A stretch of DNA of 64,000 nt from Frondihabitans sp. PhB188 (lineage in GTDB: Bacteria; Actinomycetota; Actinomycetes; Actinomycetales; Microbacteriaceae). The notes under the pieces are model-generated. The model was not told the origin of the DNA. It saw only the letters and a program-made list of their open reading frames with translations, and did no database searches. Below, piece after piece: positions 41,957 to 49,742 of this stretch. The DNA lies in contig NZ_RJUO01000002.1 in assembly GCF_003752365.1 (NCBI RefSeq), positions 248,001 through 312,000 of the forward strand, given 5' to 3'. The translations under genes were made by a program, and so were the position numbers. Positions within the stretch are counted from its first letter, which is position 1; each line of letters opens with the position of its first letter.

Positions 41957-43519
41957 ATGGCACTCGACTTCGACACGCAGGCGGTCGCTCCGGCGGCCAC
42001 CGAAAGCAGCAAGCTGAAGAAGCACTTCGGCCGGTTCGACATCCTGTTCTTCCTGATCTGCACCATCGTCGGGGTCGACACGATCGCCGCGGTCGCGGCG
42101 GCAGGCGGCGAGGCCTTCACCTGGATGGTGATCTTCGCGATCATCTTCTTCGTGCCGCAGGCGCTCCTCTTCTCCGAGCTCGGCACCGCCTTCCCGCAGC
42201 AGGGCGGCCCGTACCTGTGGACCAGGATGGCTTTCGGCCACCTGGTCGGCGCGATCAACAACGTCCTGTACTGGATCACGAACCCGGTCTGGCTCGGCGG
42301 AACGCTCGCCGGCGTCGCGGCCTACGCTCTGCGGGAGTTCTTCAACGGCGGCAAGGACTTCTCCACGCCGGTCTACTACCTGATCACGGTGCCGTTCATC
42401 TGGGTCGCCGTGCTGGCCGCGGTCCTGTCGTTCCGGGTCGGCAAGTGGATCACCACCGTCGGCGCCTTCGCCCGCTTCGTGCTGCTCGGCGTCTTCGTGA
42501 TCACTGTCATCGCCTACGGCGTCCAGAACGGCGTCCACGGTCTCGGCGCCAGCAGCTTCCTCCCCACCGCCGGCGGCTTCGTCGGGCTCATCGGCGTGCT
42601 GCTGTTCAACTTCGTCGGGTTCGAGCTGCCCAACAGCGCCGGCGAGGAGATGAAGGACTCCACGGCCGACGTGCCGTTCGCGATCGCGCGCGGGGCCGCC
42701 TTCTCGTTCCTCCTCTACGCGGTCCCGATCCTGGGCATCCTGCTCGTGATCCCTGCCGACCAGGTCACCAGCCTCGGCGGCTTCGTCGACGCGATCAAGT
42801 CGGTCTTCACCGTGTACGGCGGCTCGATCGCCTCCGACGGCGTCCCGACCCTCACGGGTGCCGGAGCGGTGCTGGGCGGGGTCGCCGGCATCGTCGTCGT
42901 GATCTGCGTGCTCACGTCGGGCGTCACCTGGATCATGGGCTCCGACCGCGCCCTGGCGGTGTCGGGCTACGACGGTGCCGCTCCCCGCTCGCTGGGCGTG
43001 ATCAACGCCAAGCTGGGCACGCCGGTCCGCGTCAACATCTTCAGCGGCATCGTCTCGACGCTCGTGCTGGTCCTCGCCACCTCGATCACGGGCGGCGACG
43101 CGTACAAGTTCTTCACCGCCGTGCTCGGCGTGACGATCTCGACGACGCTGATCAGCTACCTGCTGATCTTCCCGTCGCTGTGGAAGCTCCGTCGCAGCCA
43201 CCCCGACACTCCGCGCCCCTACAGGATGCCCGCGCACCGTTTCCTGACGATCCTGCTGATGGTCACGCTCGCGTTCGCCGTCGTCCAGCTGATGGCGCCC
43301 GGCGCCGGGTTCAACTGGTTCGGCAAAGACTTCCGCCCGGACGGCTGGAAGGCGAGCGAGGGCGACCTGTACCTCCTGACCGAGCTGCTGCCGGTGCTCG
43401 CGTTCATCGTGCTCGGCGTCGTCTTCTGGGCGCTCGGAACGAAGACCCGCCGCGAGAACCTCGCGATGGAGGCGGAGCTGAAGAAGGCCAAAGCCGAACT
43501 CGGTCCGACGTTCCACTGA
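41957..43519 (+). CDS. APC-family amine/amino acid permease
   Basis: 520-residue, 12-TM organocation transporter. FGRFDILFFLICTIVGVDTIAAVAAAGGEAF forms TM1. GTAFPQQGGPYLWTRMAFGHLVGAINNVLYW and LLFNFVGFELPNSAGEEMKDSTADVPFAIARG are APC blocks, and DTPRPYRMPAHRFL precedes the last helices. The C-terminus is a charged tail (MEAELKKAKAELGP). Position after putrescine oxidase suggests import of putrescine, agmatine or GABA (inference). A 144-base gap separates it from puo, so it may also have its own promoter. The MBL gene follows within 21 bases. Confidence 0.88.
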   Translation: MALDFDTQAVAPAATESSKLKKHFGRFDILFFLICTIVGVDTIAAVAAAGGEAFTWMVIFAIIFFVPQALLFSELGTAFPQQGGPYLWTRMAFGHLVGAINNVLYWITNPVWLGGTLAGVAAYALREFFNGGKDFSTPVYYLITVPFIWVAVLAAVLSFRVGKWITTVGAFARFVLLGVFVITVIAYGVQNGVHGLGASSFLPTAGGFVGLIGVLLFNFVGFELPNSAGEEMKDSTADVPFAIARGAAFSFLLYAVPILGILLVIPADQVTSLGGFVDAIKSVFTVYGGSIASDGVPTLTGAGAVLGGVAGIVVVICVLTSGVTWIMGSDRALAVSGYDGAAPRSLGVINAKLGTPVRVNIFSGIVSTLVLVLATSITGGDAYKFFTAVLGVTISTTLISYLLIFPSLWKLRRSHPDTPRPYRMPAHRFLTILLMVTLAFAVVQLMAPGAGFNWFGKDFRPDGWKASEGDLYLLTELLPVLAFIVLGVVFWALGTKTRRENLAMEAELKKAKAELGPTFH

Positions 43520-43539
43520 CGACGAAGACGGACGCCCCC

Positions 43540-44217
43540 GTGCGCCTCGTCGAGGTCGCCGCCGGGATCCTCGTCGCCACCAGCCGCCGCGACTCGACGA
43601 CCACCACCGTGGTCGTCGGGCCCGGCGGTCGGGCGCTCCTCGTCGACCCGGCGTGGGAGGTCGACGAGCTCGAGTCGCTCGCCGACGACCTCGACACCCT
43701 CGGCCTGACCGTCGAGGCGGGCTTCTCGACGCACGCGCACTTCGACCACCTGCTGTGGCACCCGCGCTTCGGCGACGTGCCGCGGTGGGCGTCGCCCGAG
43801 ACCGTCCGCCGCTCGACCTCGCCGGAGGGCCGTGCGGCGCTCCTCGCCGAGCTCGGTCCGTGGCCCGCCGAGCTCGTCCCCCTGGTGGCCCGGGTGCAGG
43901 AACTCGCCGCCCCCGCCGTGCCGTGGCCGGGCCCGCGGGTCGAGCTCGTCGTGCACGACGCCCACGTTCCGGGCCACACCGCACTCTGGCTGCCGACCCG
44001 ACGCGTCCTGCTCGCGGGCGACATGCTCAGCGACGTCGAGCCGCCCCTTCCCGAAGACGGGCCCGACCCGCTCGCCGCCTACGCCGAGGGCCTCGACGCC
44101 CTCGAGCCCTTCGCAGCGGCTGCCGCCCTGCTCGTCCCGGGCCACGGCTCGCCCACGGCGGAACCGCTGGCGCGGCTCGCCGCCGACCGGCGGGCGCTGG
44201 CCGCGCTCGCGCGCTGA
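43540..44217 (+). CDS. metallo-beta-lactamase-fold hydrolase
   Basis: 225-residue cytoplasmic MBL-fold protein. The first metal motif THAHFDH (64-70) is followed by HVPGHTALW, GDMLSDVEPP and LLVPGHGSP, the standard series of His/Asp ligands. The first motif reads HAHFDH rather than HxHxDH with Ala, which still keeps the ligands. The substrate cannot be deduced; thioesters, lactones and quorum signals are all seen in the superfamily. The GTG at 43540 is the only plausible start after the permease stop. It ends the gabT operon and converges on aguA. Confidence 0.82.
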   Translation: MRLVEVAAGILVATSRRDSTTTTVVVGPGGRALLVDPAWEVDELESLADDLDTLGLTVEAGFSTHAHFDHLLWHPRFGDVPRWASPETVRRSTSPEGRAALLAELGPWPAELVPLVARVQELAAPAVPWPGPRVELVVHDAHVPGHTALWLPTRRVLLAGDMLSDVEPPLPEDGPDPLAAYAEGLDALEPFAAAAALLVPGHGSPTAEPLARLAADRRALAALAR

Positions 44218-44242
44218 CGGCGCGGGCGAAAGGGCGAGAGCG

Positions 44243-45295
44243 TCAGGGCAGGGCGGGCTGCTGCTGCGTGATGCAGTGGATGCCGCCTCCGCGCGCGAAG
44301 ATCGGGAGGGCGTCGACGGTGACGACGCGGCGGCCCGGGTATTCCTCGGCGAGGATCCCGGCGGCACGGTCGTCGGCCGCCGGATCGCCGAACCCGCAGG
44401 CGATGACCCCGCCGTTCACGACGAGGTGGTTGACGTAGCTGTGGTCGACGAAGCCCTCGTCGTCGCGGAGCCCTGACGGGGCCGGCAGGTCGATCACCTC
44501 GAACGGCGTTCCGCTCGCAGTCGTCTGCCCGCGCAGGAACTCCCTCGACGCCGCACTCACCGCGTGGTCCGGGTGCCCCGCGTCGGTCTGGGCGTGGAGC
44601 AGCACCCGCCCGGGCGAGGGCATCGCGGCGACCATGTCGACATGGCCGCGGGTCCCCAGCTCTTCGTAGTCGCGGGTCAGCCCCCGCGGCAGCCAGACGA
44701 CATGGGTCGAGCCGATGGTGCGTGCCAGCTCGGCCTCGACGCGGGCGCGGTCGGCGTGCGGGTTGCGGCCCGGGTCGAGCTGCACGGTCTCGGTGACCAG
44801 CACGGTCCCGGCGCCGTCGACGTGGATGGCGCCGCCCTCGTTGACCAGGAGCGACGGGATGACTTCGGCGCCGGCGAGCTCGGCGACGACACGGGCGATC
44901 TCCCGGTCGCTCCCCCACTCGGCCCAGACCTGCGCGCCCCAGCCGTTGAAGATCCAGTCGACGGCGCCGAGGCCGGGCGCGGGCGCGGGCGACAAGTCGG
45001 CCGCCCCCGCCGGCACCACGAACGTCGGCCCGATGTCGCGCATCCAGAAGTCGTCGAGCGGCGCCTCGACGATGTCGATGGCGGCGGAGAGGTGCCGTCG
45101 CGCATCCGCGAGCGCCGACGGGTCGACGACGACGGTGACCGGCTCGAACTCGGCGGTCGCGTGGGCCACCGCTGCCCAGGCGGCGCGGGCCTCCTCGGCG
45201 GAGGCCGGATCGTCGTTGAGCGTCAAGCCCTCGCGCGGGAAGGCCATCCAGGTGCGGTCGTGCGGCTCGGTCTCGGCCGGCATGCGCCAGCCCAT
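44243..45295 (-). CDS. aguA: agmatine deiminase
   Basis: 350-residue guanidino-group-modifying enzyme that hydrolyses agmatine to N-carbamoylputrescine and ammonia. The opening MGWRMPAETEPHDRTWMAFPRE is the family N-terminus, DDFWMRDIGPTFVV holds the substrate-binding Asp residues, LLVNEGGAIHVDG follows, GTRGHVDMVAAM holds the catalytic His, and FARGGGIHCITQQQP ends with the nucleophile Cys341. Its ATG overlaps the aguB stop as TGATG. The product is the substrate of AguB, and the putrescine formed feeds the oppositely oriented puo-patD-gabT-gabD set. Confidence 0.95.
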   Translation of the reverse strand: MGWRMPAETEPHDRTWMAFPREGLTLNDDPASAEEARAAWAAVAHATAEFEPVTVVVDPSALADARRHLSAAIDIVEAPLDDFWMRDIGPTFVVPAGAADLSPAPAPGLGAVDWIFNGWGAQVWAEWGSDREIARVVAELAGAEVIPSLLVNEGGAIHVDGAGTVLVTETVQLDPGRNPHADRARVEAELARTIGSTHVVWLPRGLTRDYEELGTRGHVDMVAAMPSPGRVLLHAQTDAGHPDHAVSAASREFLRGQTTASGTPFEVIDLPAPSGLRDDEGFVDHSYVNHLVVNGGVIACGFGDPAADDRAAGILAEEYPGRRVVTVDALPIFARGGGIHCITQQQPALP

Positions 45296-46434
45296 CAGAG
45301 GGCTGCCGATCCTGCGCCCGAGGGCTCGACGCCCGACGATCCGGGGCCCGGCGATCCGGGGCCGGGTGATCCGGGGCCGGATGCTTCGGGGCCGGATGCT
45401 TCGGGGCCGGATGCTTCAGGGCCAGATGGCGACGACGAGGCCGCCGCCGCCTCCACAGCCCCGTACCCGTTCGCCACCGGGTCGACCGGCGCGACGAGGG
45501 CGCCATACGTATCGGGCCGCCGCGTCAGCAGGAAGGGGAACAGCCGCAGCCACTCCTCGCGCTGGGCGATGTCGAGGTCGGCCACCAGCACGGCGGAGGC
45601 GTCGCGCGGCGCCTCGGCGAGGATCCTCCCGAACGGGTCGGAGATGAACGACGACCCGTAGAAGGCGATGTCCCCCTCGTCGCCCCAGCGGTTGGGCACG
45701 ACCATGAACAGGCCGCTGGTGATGCCGTTCGCCACGATGACGTGGCGCCAGATGCCGCTGGTGTCGAAGTCGGGGAAGGTCGGCTCGGAGCCGATCGCGG
45801 TGGGGTAGGCGAGCACCTCGGCGCCGGCGAGCGCGTAGCTGCGCGACACCTCGGGAAACCACTCGTCCCAGCAGGTGGGGAGGCCCAGACGGGCCTCGAG
45901 GCCCGCGGGATCGTGCACGGGATAGGCGTCGGCGGACGGCCCCGGCTGGAAGTAGGTGTCTTCGTAGTAGCCCGCGCTGATCGGGATGTGGGTCTTGCGG
46001 GTGGCGGCCACGATCTCGCCTGTCGGCGAGGCGAGGATCGCGGTGTTGAAGCCCCGCGGGTCGCCGGCGATCCCCATCGACGCGGCGGGCCGCTCGTACA
46101 GGGACGCGTGGACGAACAGCTCGTGCCGCATCGCCGCCTCGCGCGCGAAGGTCGCGGTGGGCCCGTCGTGCAGGTCTTCGGCGTCGTCGACCGGCCGGCC
46201 GGTCGCGGGGGTGTCGCCCGGGTAGCGCCGCAGCGTCAGCTCGGGCAGGAAGACCACCTCGGCACCCTCGGCCGCGGCGAGCCGGATGCCCTCGTCGAGC
46301 TCGGCGACATGCTCGGCGGGGTCGGCGTGCCAGCGCATCTGCACGAGGGCGACGCGGACGGGGGCACGCGCCGATTCGGCGGAGACGGGGGCGGCGAGCG
46401 GCGACGGGAGCACTGGAGCGACGATGAGCTGCAT
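45295..46434 (-). CDS. aguB: N-carbamoylputrescine amidase with a repetitive C-terminal tail
   Basis: 379-residue nitrilase-superfamily amidase releasing putrescine, CO2 and ammonia. The catalytic triad is visible: Glu65 (FLPELTLRR), Lys147 (ATRKTHIP) and Cys188 (PTCWDEWFPE). The body matches family length up to about residue 335. Beyond this is an extra tail of five-residue repeats (SGPEA three times, then PGPGS types) written by a 15-bp tandem repeat. The ATG at 46434 lies 6 bases after a TATGAT hexamer inside a 22-bp palindrome, so the mRNA should be leaderless and repressed by the divergent TetR protein. An in-frame start about 25 codons later would fit the family better; the first 25 residues are atypical. 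Confidence 0.92.
   Translation of the reverse strand: MQLIVAPVLPSPLAAPVSAESARAPVRVALVQMRWHADPAEHVAELDEGIRLAAAEGAEVVFLPELTLRRYPGDTPATGRPVDDAEDLHDGPTATFAREAAMRHELFVHASLYERPAASMGIAGDPRGFNTAILASPTGEIVAATRKTHIPISAGYYEDTYFQPGPSADAYPVHDPAGLEARLGLPTCWDEWFPEVSRSYALAGAEVLAYPTAIGSEPTFPDFDTSGIWRHVIVANGITSGLFMVVPNRWGDEGDIAFYGSSFISDPFGRILAEAPRDASAVLVADLDIAQREEWLRLFPFLLTRRPDTYGALVAPVDPVANGYGAVEAAAASSSPSGPEASGPEASGPEASGPGSPGPGSPGPGSSGVEPSGAGSAAL
45338..45427. repeat. six-unit 15-bp tandem repeat in aguB
   Basis: Units such as GATCCGGGGCCGGAT and GCTTCGGGGCCGGAT follow head to tail, exactly 15 bases apart. The fourth and fifth are identical. The period is in frame and yields the SGPEA/PGPGS tail, so copy-number change would alter tail length without frameshift. 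Confidence 0.85.
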
Positions 46435-46456
46435 TTGTTGATCATACGATCAACAA
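46435..46456. promoter_or_regulatory. 22-bp palindromic TetR operator between aguB and tetR
   Basis: TTGTTGATC and GATCAACAA are perfect 9-bp inverted arms around ATAC. The aguB -10 (TATGAT, minus strand 46446-46441) lies inside it. On the plus strand TCAACA (46450-46455), in the right arm, is exactly 17 bases before TACGAT (46473-46478), the tetR -10. One bound repressor would block both genes. Confidence 0.8.
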
Positions 46457-46484
46457 GCGCGGAAGGGAAGGCTACGATTCAGGG

Positions 46485-47090
46485 ATGCCTTCTCGCCGAC
46501 CACCCGCTGAGCGCCGCGCCGAGATCGCCGCGGCCGCTCGCGCCGTCGCCCTGCGCGAGGGGCTCGGCGCGGTGACCCTCCGTGCGGTGGCGGCCGAGAC
46601 CGGTGTCGCCTCGGGGCTGGTGGCGCACTACGAGCCGTCGATGGAGACGCTCGTGGCGCGCACCTTCGACGAGCTGGCACGGGCGGAGCTCGACGAGGTC
46701 GCCCGTCTGGCCGGTGACGGGCCCGCCCTCGGAAGGCTGCGGTCTGTGCTCGCGACCCTCCTCGCCCCCGGGCGCGACGACGTGTCGTCGCTCTGGGCCG
46801 ACGCGTGGAGCCTCGGCCGCCGCTCGCCGACGCTGGCCGCCGCGACACGCTCGCTGATGGGCGAGTGGAGCGCGCTGGCCGACGAGATCCTTGCCGCCGG
46901 GATCGCCGAGGGCGCGTTCGCGACGGCGACGCCGGAGCTGGTGTCGCTGCAGATGTTCGCTCTGCTCGACAGCACGACGGCGTACGCGCTGGTGGGCTAC
47001 CGCGAGGCGTCCGAGCGGTCGGCAGTGGTGTTCACGTCGATGGAGACGGCGCTGGGGCTGCCCGCGGGCGCGCTCACTGAGCCGCAGTAG
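46485..47090 (+). CDS. TetR-family regulator of agmatine/putrescine genes
   Basis: 201-residue repressor. The helix-turn-helix is at about residues 25-50 (LRAVAAETGVASGLVAHYEPSMETL), with a helical ligand-binding domain after it (LWADAWSLGRRSPTLAAATRSLMGEWSALADEILAAGIAEG). The ATG at 46485 follows TACGAT by 6 bases (leaderless). It is divergent from aguB across a 22-bp palindrome, so it most probably represses aguBA and itself and is released by agmatine or a derivative (inference). Its last 17 bases overlap the end of the convergent TetR gene. Confidence 0.9.
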   Translation: MPSRRPPAERRAEIAAAARAVALREGLGAVTLRAVAAETGVASGLVAHYEPSMETLVARTFDELARAELDEVARLAGDGPALGRLRSVLATLLAPGRDDVSSLWADAWSLGRRSPTLAAATRSLMGEWSALADEILAAGIAEGAFATATPELVSLQMFALLDSTTAYALVGYREASERSAVVFTSMETALGLPAGALTEPQ

Positions 47091-47688
47091 CGGGCAGGGA
47101 CGCCTCGTCGGCCCCGAGGAAGACCAGCCGCTGACGGATCGTCGTCACGGCCAGGTCGACGAACGCGTCGCGCTCGTCGAGCGTGTCGGTGACGTAGCGG
47201 ATGCCCACGAAGAGCCCGACCAGGATCGTCGCCTCACGGTGCGTGTCGACGCCCATCGTGATGAGACCCCGTGCCGCGGCGGCGCGGAGATCGTCCGACA
47301 TGCGGGCGACCCAGCCGACATAGGGGCGGGGAGCGGCGGGATCCTGGAGGCTCTGCTCGTTGACCAGGCGCAGGCTCGCGCGGGCCAGCGGGTTGGTCGT
47401 GAACGCGCGCGCCACCTCGGCGGTCGACTGCACGATGTCCGAGAGCGGGCCGTCGGGCGACGGCTCGGTGTTCAGGAAGGTCCCCTGCGGAAACGCCTCG
47501 GCGACGACCCGCGCGGCCATGTCGGCCTTGGTGGCGAAGTGATAGCTGACGAGGCTCTTCGCCACGCCCGCCCGCGTCGCGATCGACCCGTACGACGCCG
47601 ACTCGTAGCCGCGCTCCTCGAACTCGGCGCCCGCGGCCGCGAGGATCCGCGCCACGGTGGCGCGGCGCCGGTCTTCGCGGATGCCCAT
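47074..47688 (-). CDS. TetR-family regulator (ScbR-like N-terminus)
   Basis: 204-residue regulator. The N-terminal DNA-binding domain reads TVARILAAAGAEFEERGYESASYGSIATRAGVAKSLVSYHFATKADMAARVV, resembling the ScbR-like group associated with gamma-butyrolactone receptors, though the ligand domain (DIVQSTAEVARAFTTNPLARASLRLVNEQ) gives no firm ligand. ATG at 47688 with TAGCAT 7 bases upstream (leaderless). Its 3' end overlaps the convergent tetR gene by 17 bases. No divergent partner gene is next to its promoter, so its target is unknown. Confidence 0.88.
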   Translation of the reverse strand: MGIREDRRRATVARILAAAGAEFEERGYESASYGSIATRAGVAKSLVSYHFATKADMAARVVAEAFPQGTFLNTEPSPDGPLSDIVQSTAEVARAFTTNPLARASLRLVNEQSLQDPAAPRPYVGWVARMSDDLRAAAARGLITMGVDTHREATILVGLFVGIRYVTDTLDERDAFVDLAVTTIRQRLVFLGADEASLPATAAQ

Positions 47689-47695
47689 GCCGGGG

Positions 47696-47701
47696 ATGCT
47701 A
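47696..47701 (-). promoter_or_regulatory. -10 element giving a leaderless ScbR-like regulator mRNA
   Basis: The minus strand reads TAGCAT, then 7 bases, then the ATG at 47688. Confidence 0.45.
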
Positions 47702-47759
47702 GACCCGGTCCCTCCGCGTCGCCAGCGCCGGTTCGGGGGTAGACGCCGGGTTCGCGGGG

Positions 47760-47785
47760 CGGGCGCAGGAACTCGCAGCCCGCCG
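47760..47785. repeat. copy 2 of the dispersed 26-bp intergenic repeat
   Basis: Identical over 26 bp to 3910-3935, about 44 kb away. It lies between the ScbR-like gene's promoter and the end of the VOC gene. Confidence 0.7.
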
Positions 47786-47805
47786 ACCGTCCGACCGCCG
47801 CCGCG

Positions 47806-48696
47806 CTACTGCGCCGTGACCGACACCTCGATGCGGTTCGCCCACGGGTCGTCGAACCCGAGCAGGCGGCCGTCGTCGGCGGTGGCCACGCCGTAGTGCG
47901 CCAGCCGCTCGCCGAGCGCGCCGAGGTCGTCGGCTCCGGGCACCTGGATGCGGACCAGGCCGAGCCCGAGGGCGAGCTGCCGGCGACCCGCGCCCGCACT
48001 CTGCCAGGTGTTCATGGCCATGTGGTGGTGGTAGCCGCCGGCACTGACGAACAGCGCCTGCGGACCGAACTCGGTGGTCGCCTCGAAGCCGAGCTGCTCG
48101 ACGTAGAAGCGGCGGGCGCTGGGCACGTCGCCGACGCTGAGGTGCACGTGGCCGACGGTCGCGGGGCGCCTGGCGGCCTCGGCGAACGCCTGCTCGGCGA
48201 GGTTCTCGTTCAGGAAGGCGTTCGGATCGAGAGCGAGGGTCGCCATGTCGATCTGGCCGTGGGTCCAGCTCCAGCTCGTGCGCTCGCGGTCCCAGTAGAG
48301 CTCGATGCCGTTGCCCTCGGGGTCGTCGAAGTAGAAGGCCTTGCTGACGAGGTGGTCGGCGCTGCCGGTGAAGGAGTCCGGGTAGCGGGAGGCGACCGAG
48401 TAGACGGCGGACGCGAGGTCGGCCTGGGTCTCGAAGAGGATCGCGGTGTGGAACAGCCCGGCCTGGCGAGGGCCGGCGTGACGCAGCTCGGGGGCGTGCT
48501 CGAGGATCACGATCGGGACGCCGACACGGCCGAGGACGCTGCGCTCGGGCTCCTGGGCGAGCACGGCCAGCGAGACGGCGTCGCGGTAGTAGGCCGTCAT
48601 GGCGTCGAGATCGGCGACGCGGAGGGTGACGGCGCCCATCGACGTGTCGGCGGCGAGGAGGTCGAGGGCGCTGGTTCCCGAGGAGCTTGTGGACAT
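47806..48696 (-). CDS. two-domain VOC/glyoxalase-type dioxygenase-like protein
   Basis: 296-residue protein with two vicinal-oxygen-chelate domains, the layout of extradiol dioxygenases and of the CatE/YfiE-like proteins. Domain 1 (GAVTLRVADLDAMTAYYRDAVSLAVL to GNGIELYWDRERTSW) and domain 2 (GHVHLSVGDVPSARRFYVEQLGFEATT to WANRIEVSVTAQ) both have the strand-helix pattern. Potential metal ligands are GHVHLS His, YHHHMAMNTW and the terminal Glu. Relatives of this type are often under MarR/redox-responsive control with quinone or electrophile detoxification genes. ATG at 48696 lies 7 bases after TATTCT (leaderless). It shares a 26-bp palindrome with the divergent aldo/keto reductase. Confidence 0.85.
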   Translation of the reverse strand: MSTSSSGTSALDLLAADTSMGAVTLRVADLDAMTAYYRDAVSLAVLAQEPERSVLGRVGVPIVILEHAPELRHAGPRQAGLFHTAILFETQADLASAVYSVASRYPDSFTGSADHLVSKAFYFDDPEGNGIELYWDRERTSWSWTHGQIDMATLALDPNAFLNENLAEQAFAEAARRPATVGHVHLSVGDVPSARRFYVEQLGFEATTEFGPQALFVSAGGYHHHMAMNTWQSAGAGRRQLALGLGLVRIQVPGADDLGALGERLAHYGVATADDGRLLGFDDPWANRIEVSVTAQ

Positions 48697-48703
48697 GTCA
48701 CCG

Positions 48704-48738
48704 AGAATACACCCAATTAGTTGTACCGACAACTAATT
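48704..48738. promoter_or_regulatory. palindromic operator and VOC promoter
   Basis: CAATTAGTTGT (48714-48724) and ACAACTAATTG (48729-48739) are perfect 11-bp arms around ACCG, the form of a MarR-type site. On the minus strand TTGTCG (48732-48727) is 17 bases before TATTCT (48709-48704), the VOC gene's -10, so the -35 is inside the palindrome. The divergent aldo/keto reductase starts 70 bases away on the other side. Confidence 0.8.
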
Positions 48739-48807
48739 GTAGCTGAGTGCGCCCGCATGGGACGAGGCGTTGACTGCTCCTGTCCCCGAACGGAAGGTAC
48801 CCACTCC

Positions 48808-49674
48808 ATGACACTCGAATCTCTTCCCGCGCAGGCCTCCGGCACGTTCGACCTCGGCGGCGACCTCACCGTCAACCGCCTCGGCTACGGCAGCATGCAG
48901 CTGACCGGCGCCGGCGTCTGGGGTCCGCCGAAAGACGAGGCCGAGGCGATCCGCGTCCTGCGCCGAACCGTCGAGCTCGGCGTCAACTTCATCGACACGG
49001 CCGACTCGTACGGCCCGGCCGTCGCCGAGCCCCTGATCGCCAAGGCGCTCAAGCCCTATGCCGACGACCTCGTCATCGCGACCAAGGGCGGGCTCACGCG
49101 GTCCGGACCGAACGAGTGGCCGCCGGTCGGCCGCCCCGAGTACCTCCGCCAGCAGACCGAGATGAGCCTGCGCTGGCTCGGCCTCGAGCGGATCGACCTG
49201 TACCAGCTGCACCGCATCGACGAGAAGGTGCCGCTCGAAGACCAGGTCGGCGAGCTGAAGAAGCTCCAGGACGAAGGCAAGATCCGCCACATCGGCCTCT
49301 CGGAGGTCTCGGTGGAGCAGCTCGAGCAGGCTCAGAAGGTGGCGACGATCGTGTCGGTGCAGAACCTGTTCAACCTGACCGACCGGTCGTCCGAGAAGCT
49401 GCTCGACTACGCGACCGAGCACGGCATCGGCTTCATCCCGTGGTTCCCGCTCGCGACCGGGTCGCTGGCGGCGGAGGGAAGTCCGCTCGCCGAGATCGCA
49501 GAGAAGAAGCAGGCCACGCCGGCGCAGCTCGCACTCGCCTGGCTCCTCAAGCGCTCGCCGGTCATGCTGCCGATCCCCGGCACGTCGACGGTGGCCCACC
49601 TCGAAGACAACATGCACGGTGCCGAGATCGAGCTGAGCGACGCCGAGTTCGCCGAGCTGAACGCCATCGCGTAG
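48808..49674 (+). CDS. aldo/keto reductase
   Basis: 288-residue NADPH-dependent oxidoreductase of the AKR (beta/alpha)8 fold. The catalytic tetrad is recognisable: Asp and Tyr in [10 protein letters not shown], Lys in VIATKGG and His in [11 protein letters not shown]. The coenzyme region is near [12 protein letters not shown] and [16 protein letters not shown]. The group resembles bacterial YhdN/pyridoxal-reductase-like AKRs. The ATG at 48808 is preferred (GGAAGG about 10 bases upstream) over an in-frame one at 48721 that lies in the operator. It is divergent from the VOC gene with a shared palindrome, so both probably respond to the same reactive carbonyl or electrophile. Confidence 0.92.
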   Translation: MTLESLPAQASGTFDLGGDLTVNRLGYGSMQLTGAGVWGPPKDEAEAIRVLRRTVELGVNFIDTADSYGPAVAEPLIAKALKPYADDLVIATKGGLTRSGPNEWPPVGRPEYLRQQTEMSLRWLGLERIDLYQLHRIDEKVPLEDQVGELKKLQDEGKIRHIGLSEVSVEQLEQAQKVATIVSVQNLFNLTDRSSEKLLDYATEHGIGFIPWFPLATGSLAAEGSPLAEIAEKKQATPAQLALAWLLKRSPVMLPIPGTSTVAHLEDNMHGAEIELSDAEFAELNAIA

Positions 49675-49742
49675 GGCCCGGGCCGCGGAGATCCGGTCGC
49701 TCGGCGTCGACTAGTCTCGAAGCCGAGCGATTGGATCCACCC

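Noticed and set aside
38819-43984. A very long open frame (about 1,700 codons) on the minus strand across gabD to the MBL gene
   Set aside because: It is antisense to five well-recognised genes, is composed mostly of Arg, Ala, Gly, Asp and Val, and has no domain pattern. High G+C opens such frames by chance.
47074-47688. Gamma-butyrolactone receptor of a secondary-metabolite cluster
   Set aside because: Only the DNA-binding part looks ScbR-like. No butyrolactone synthase (AfsA-type) or biosynthetic gene is present.
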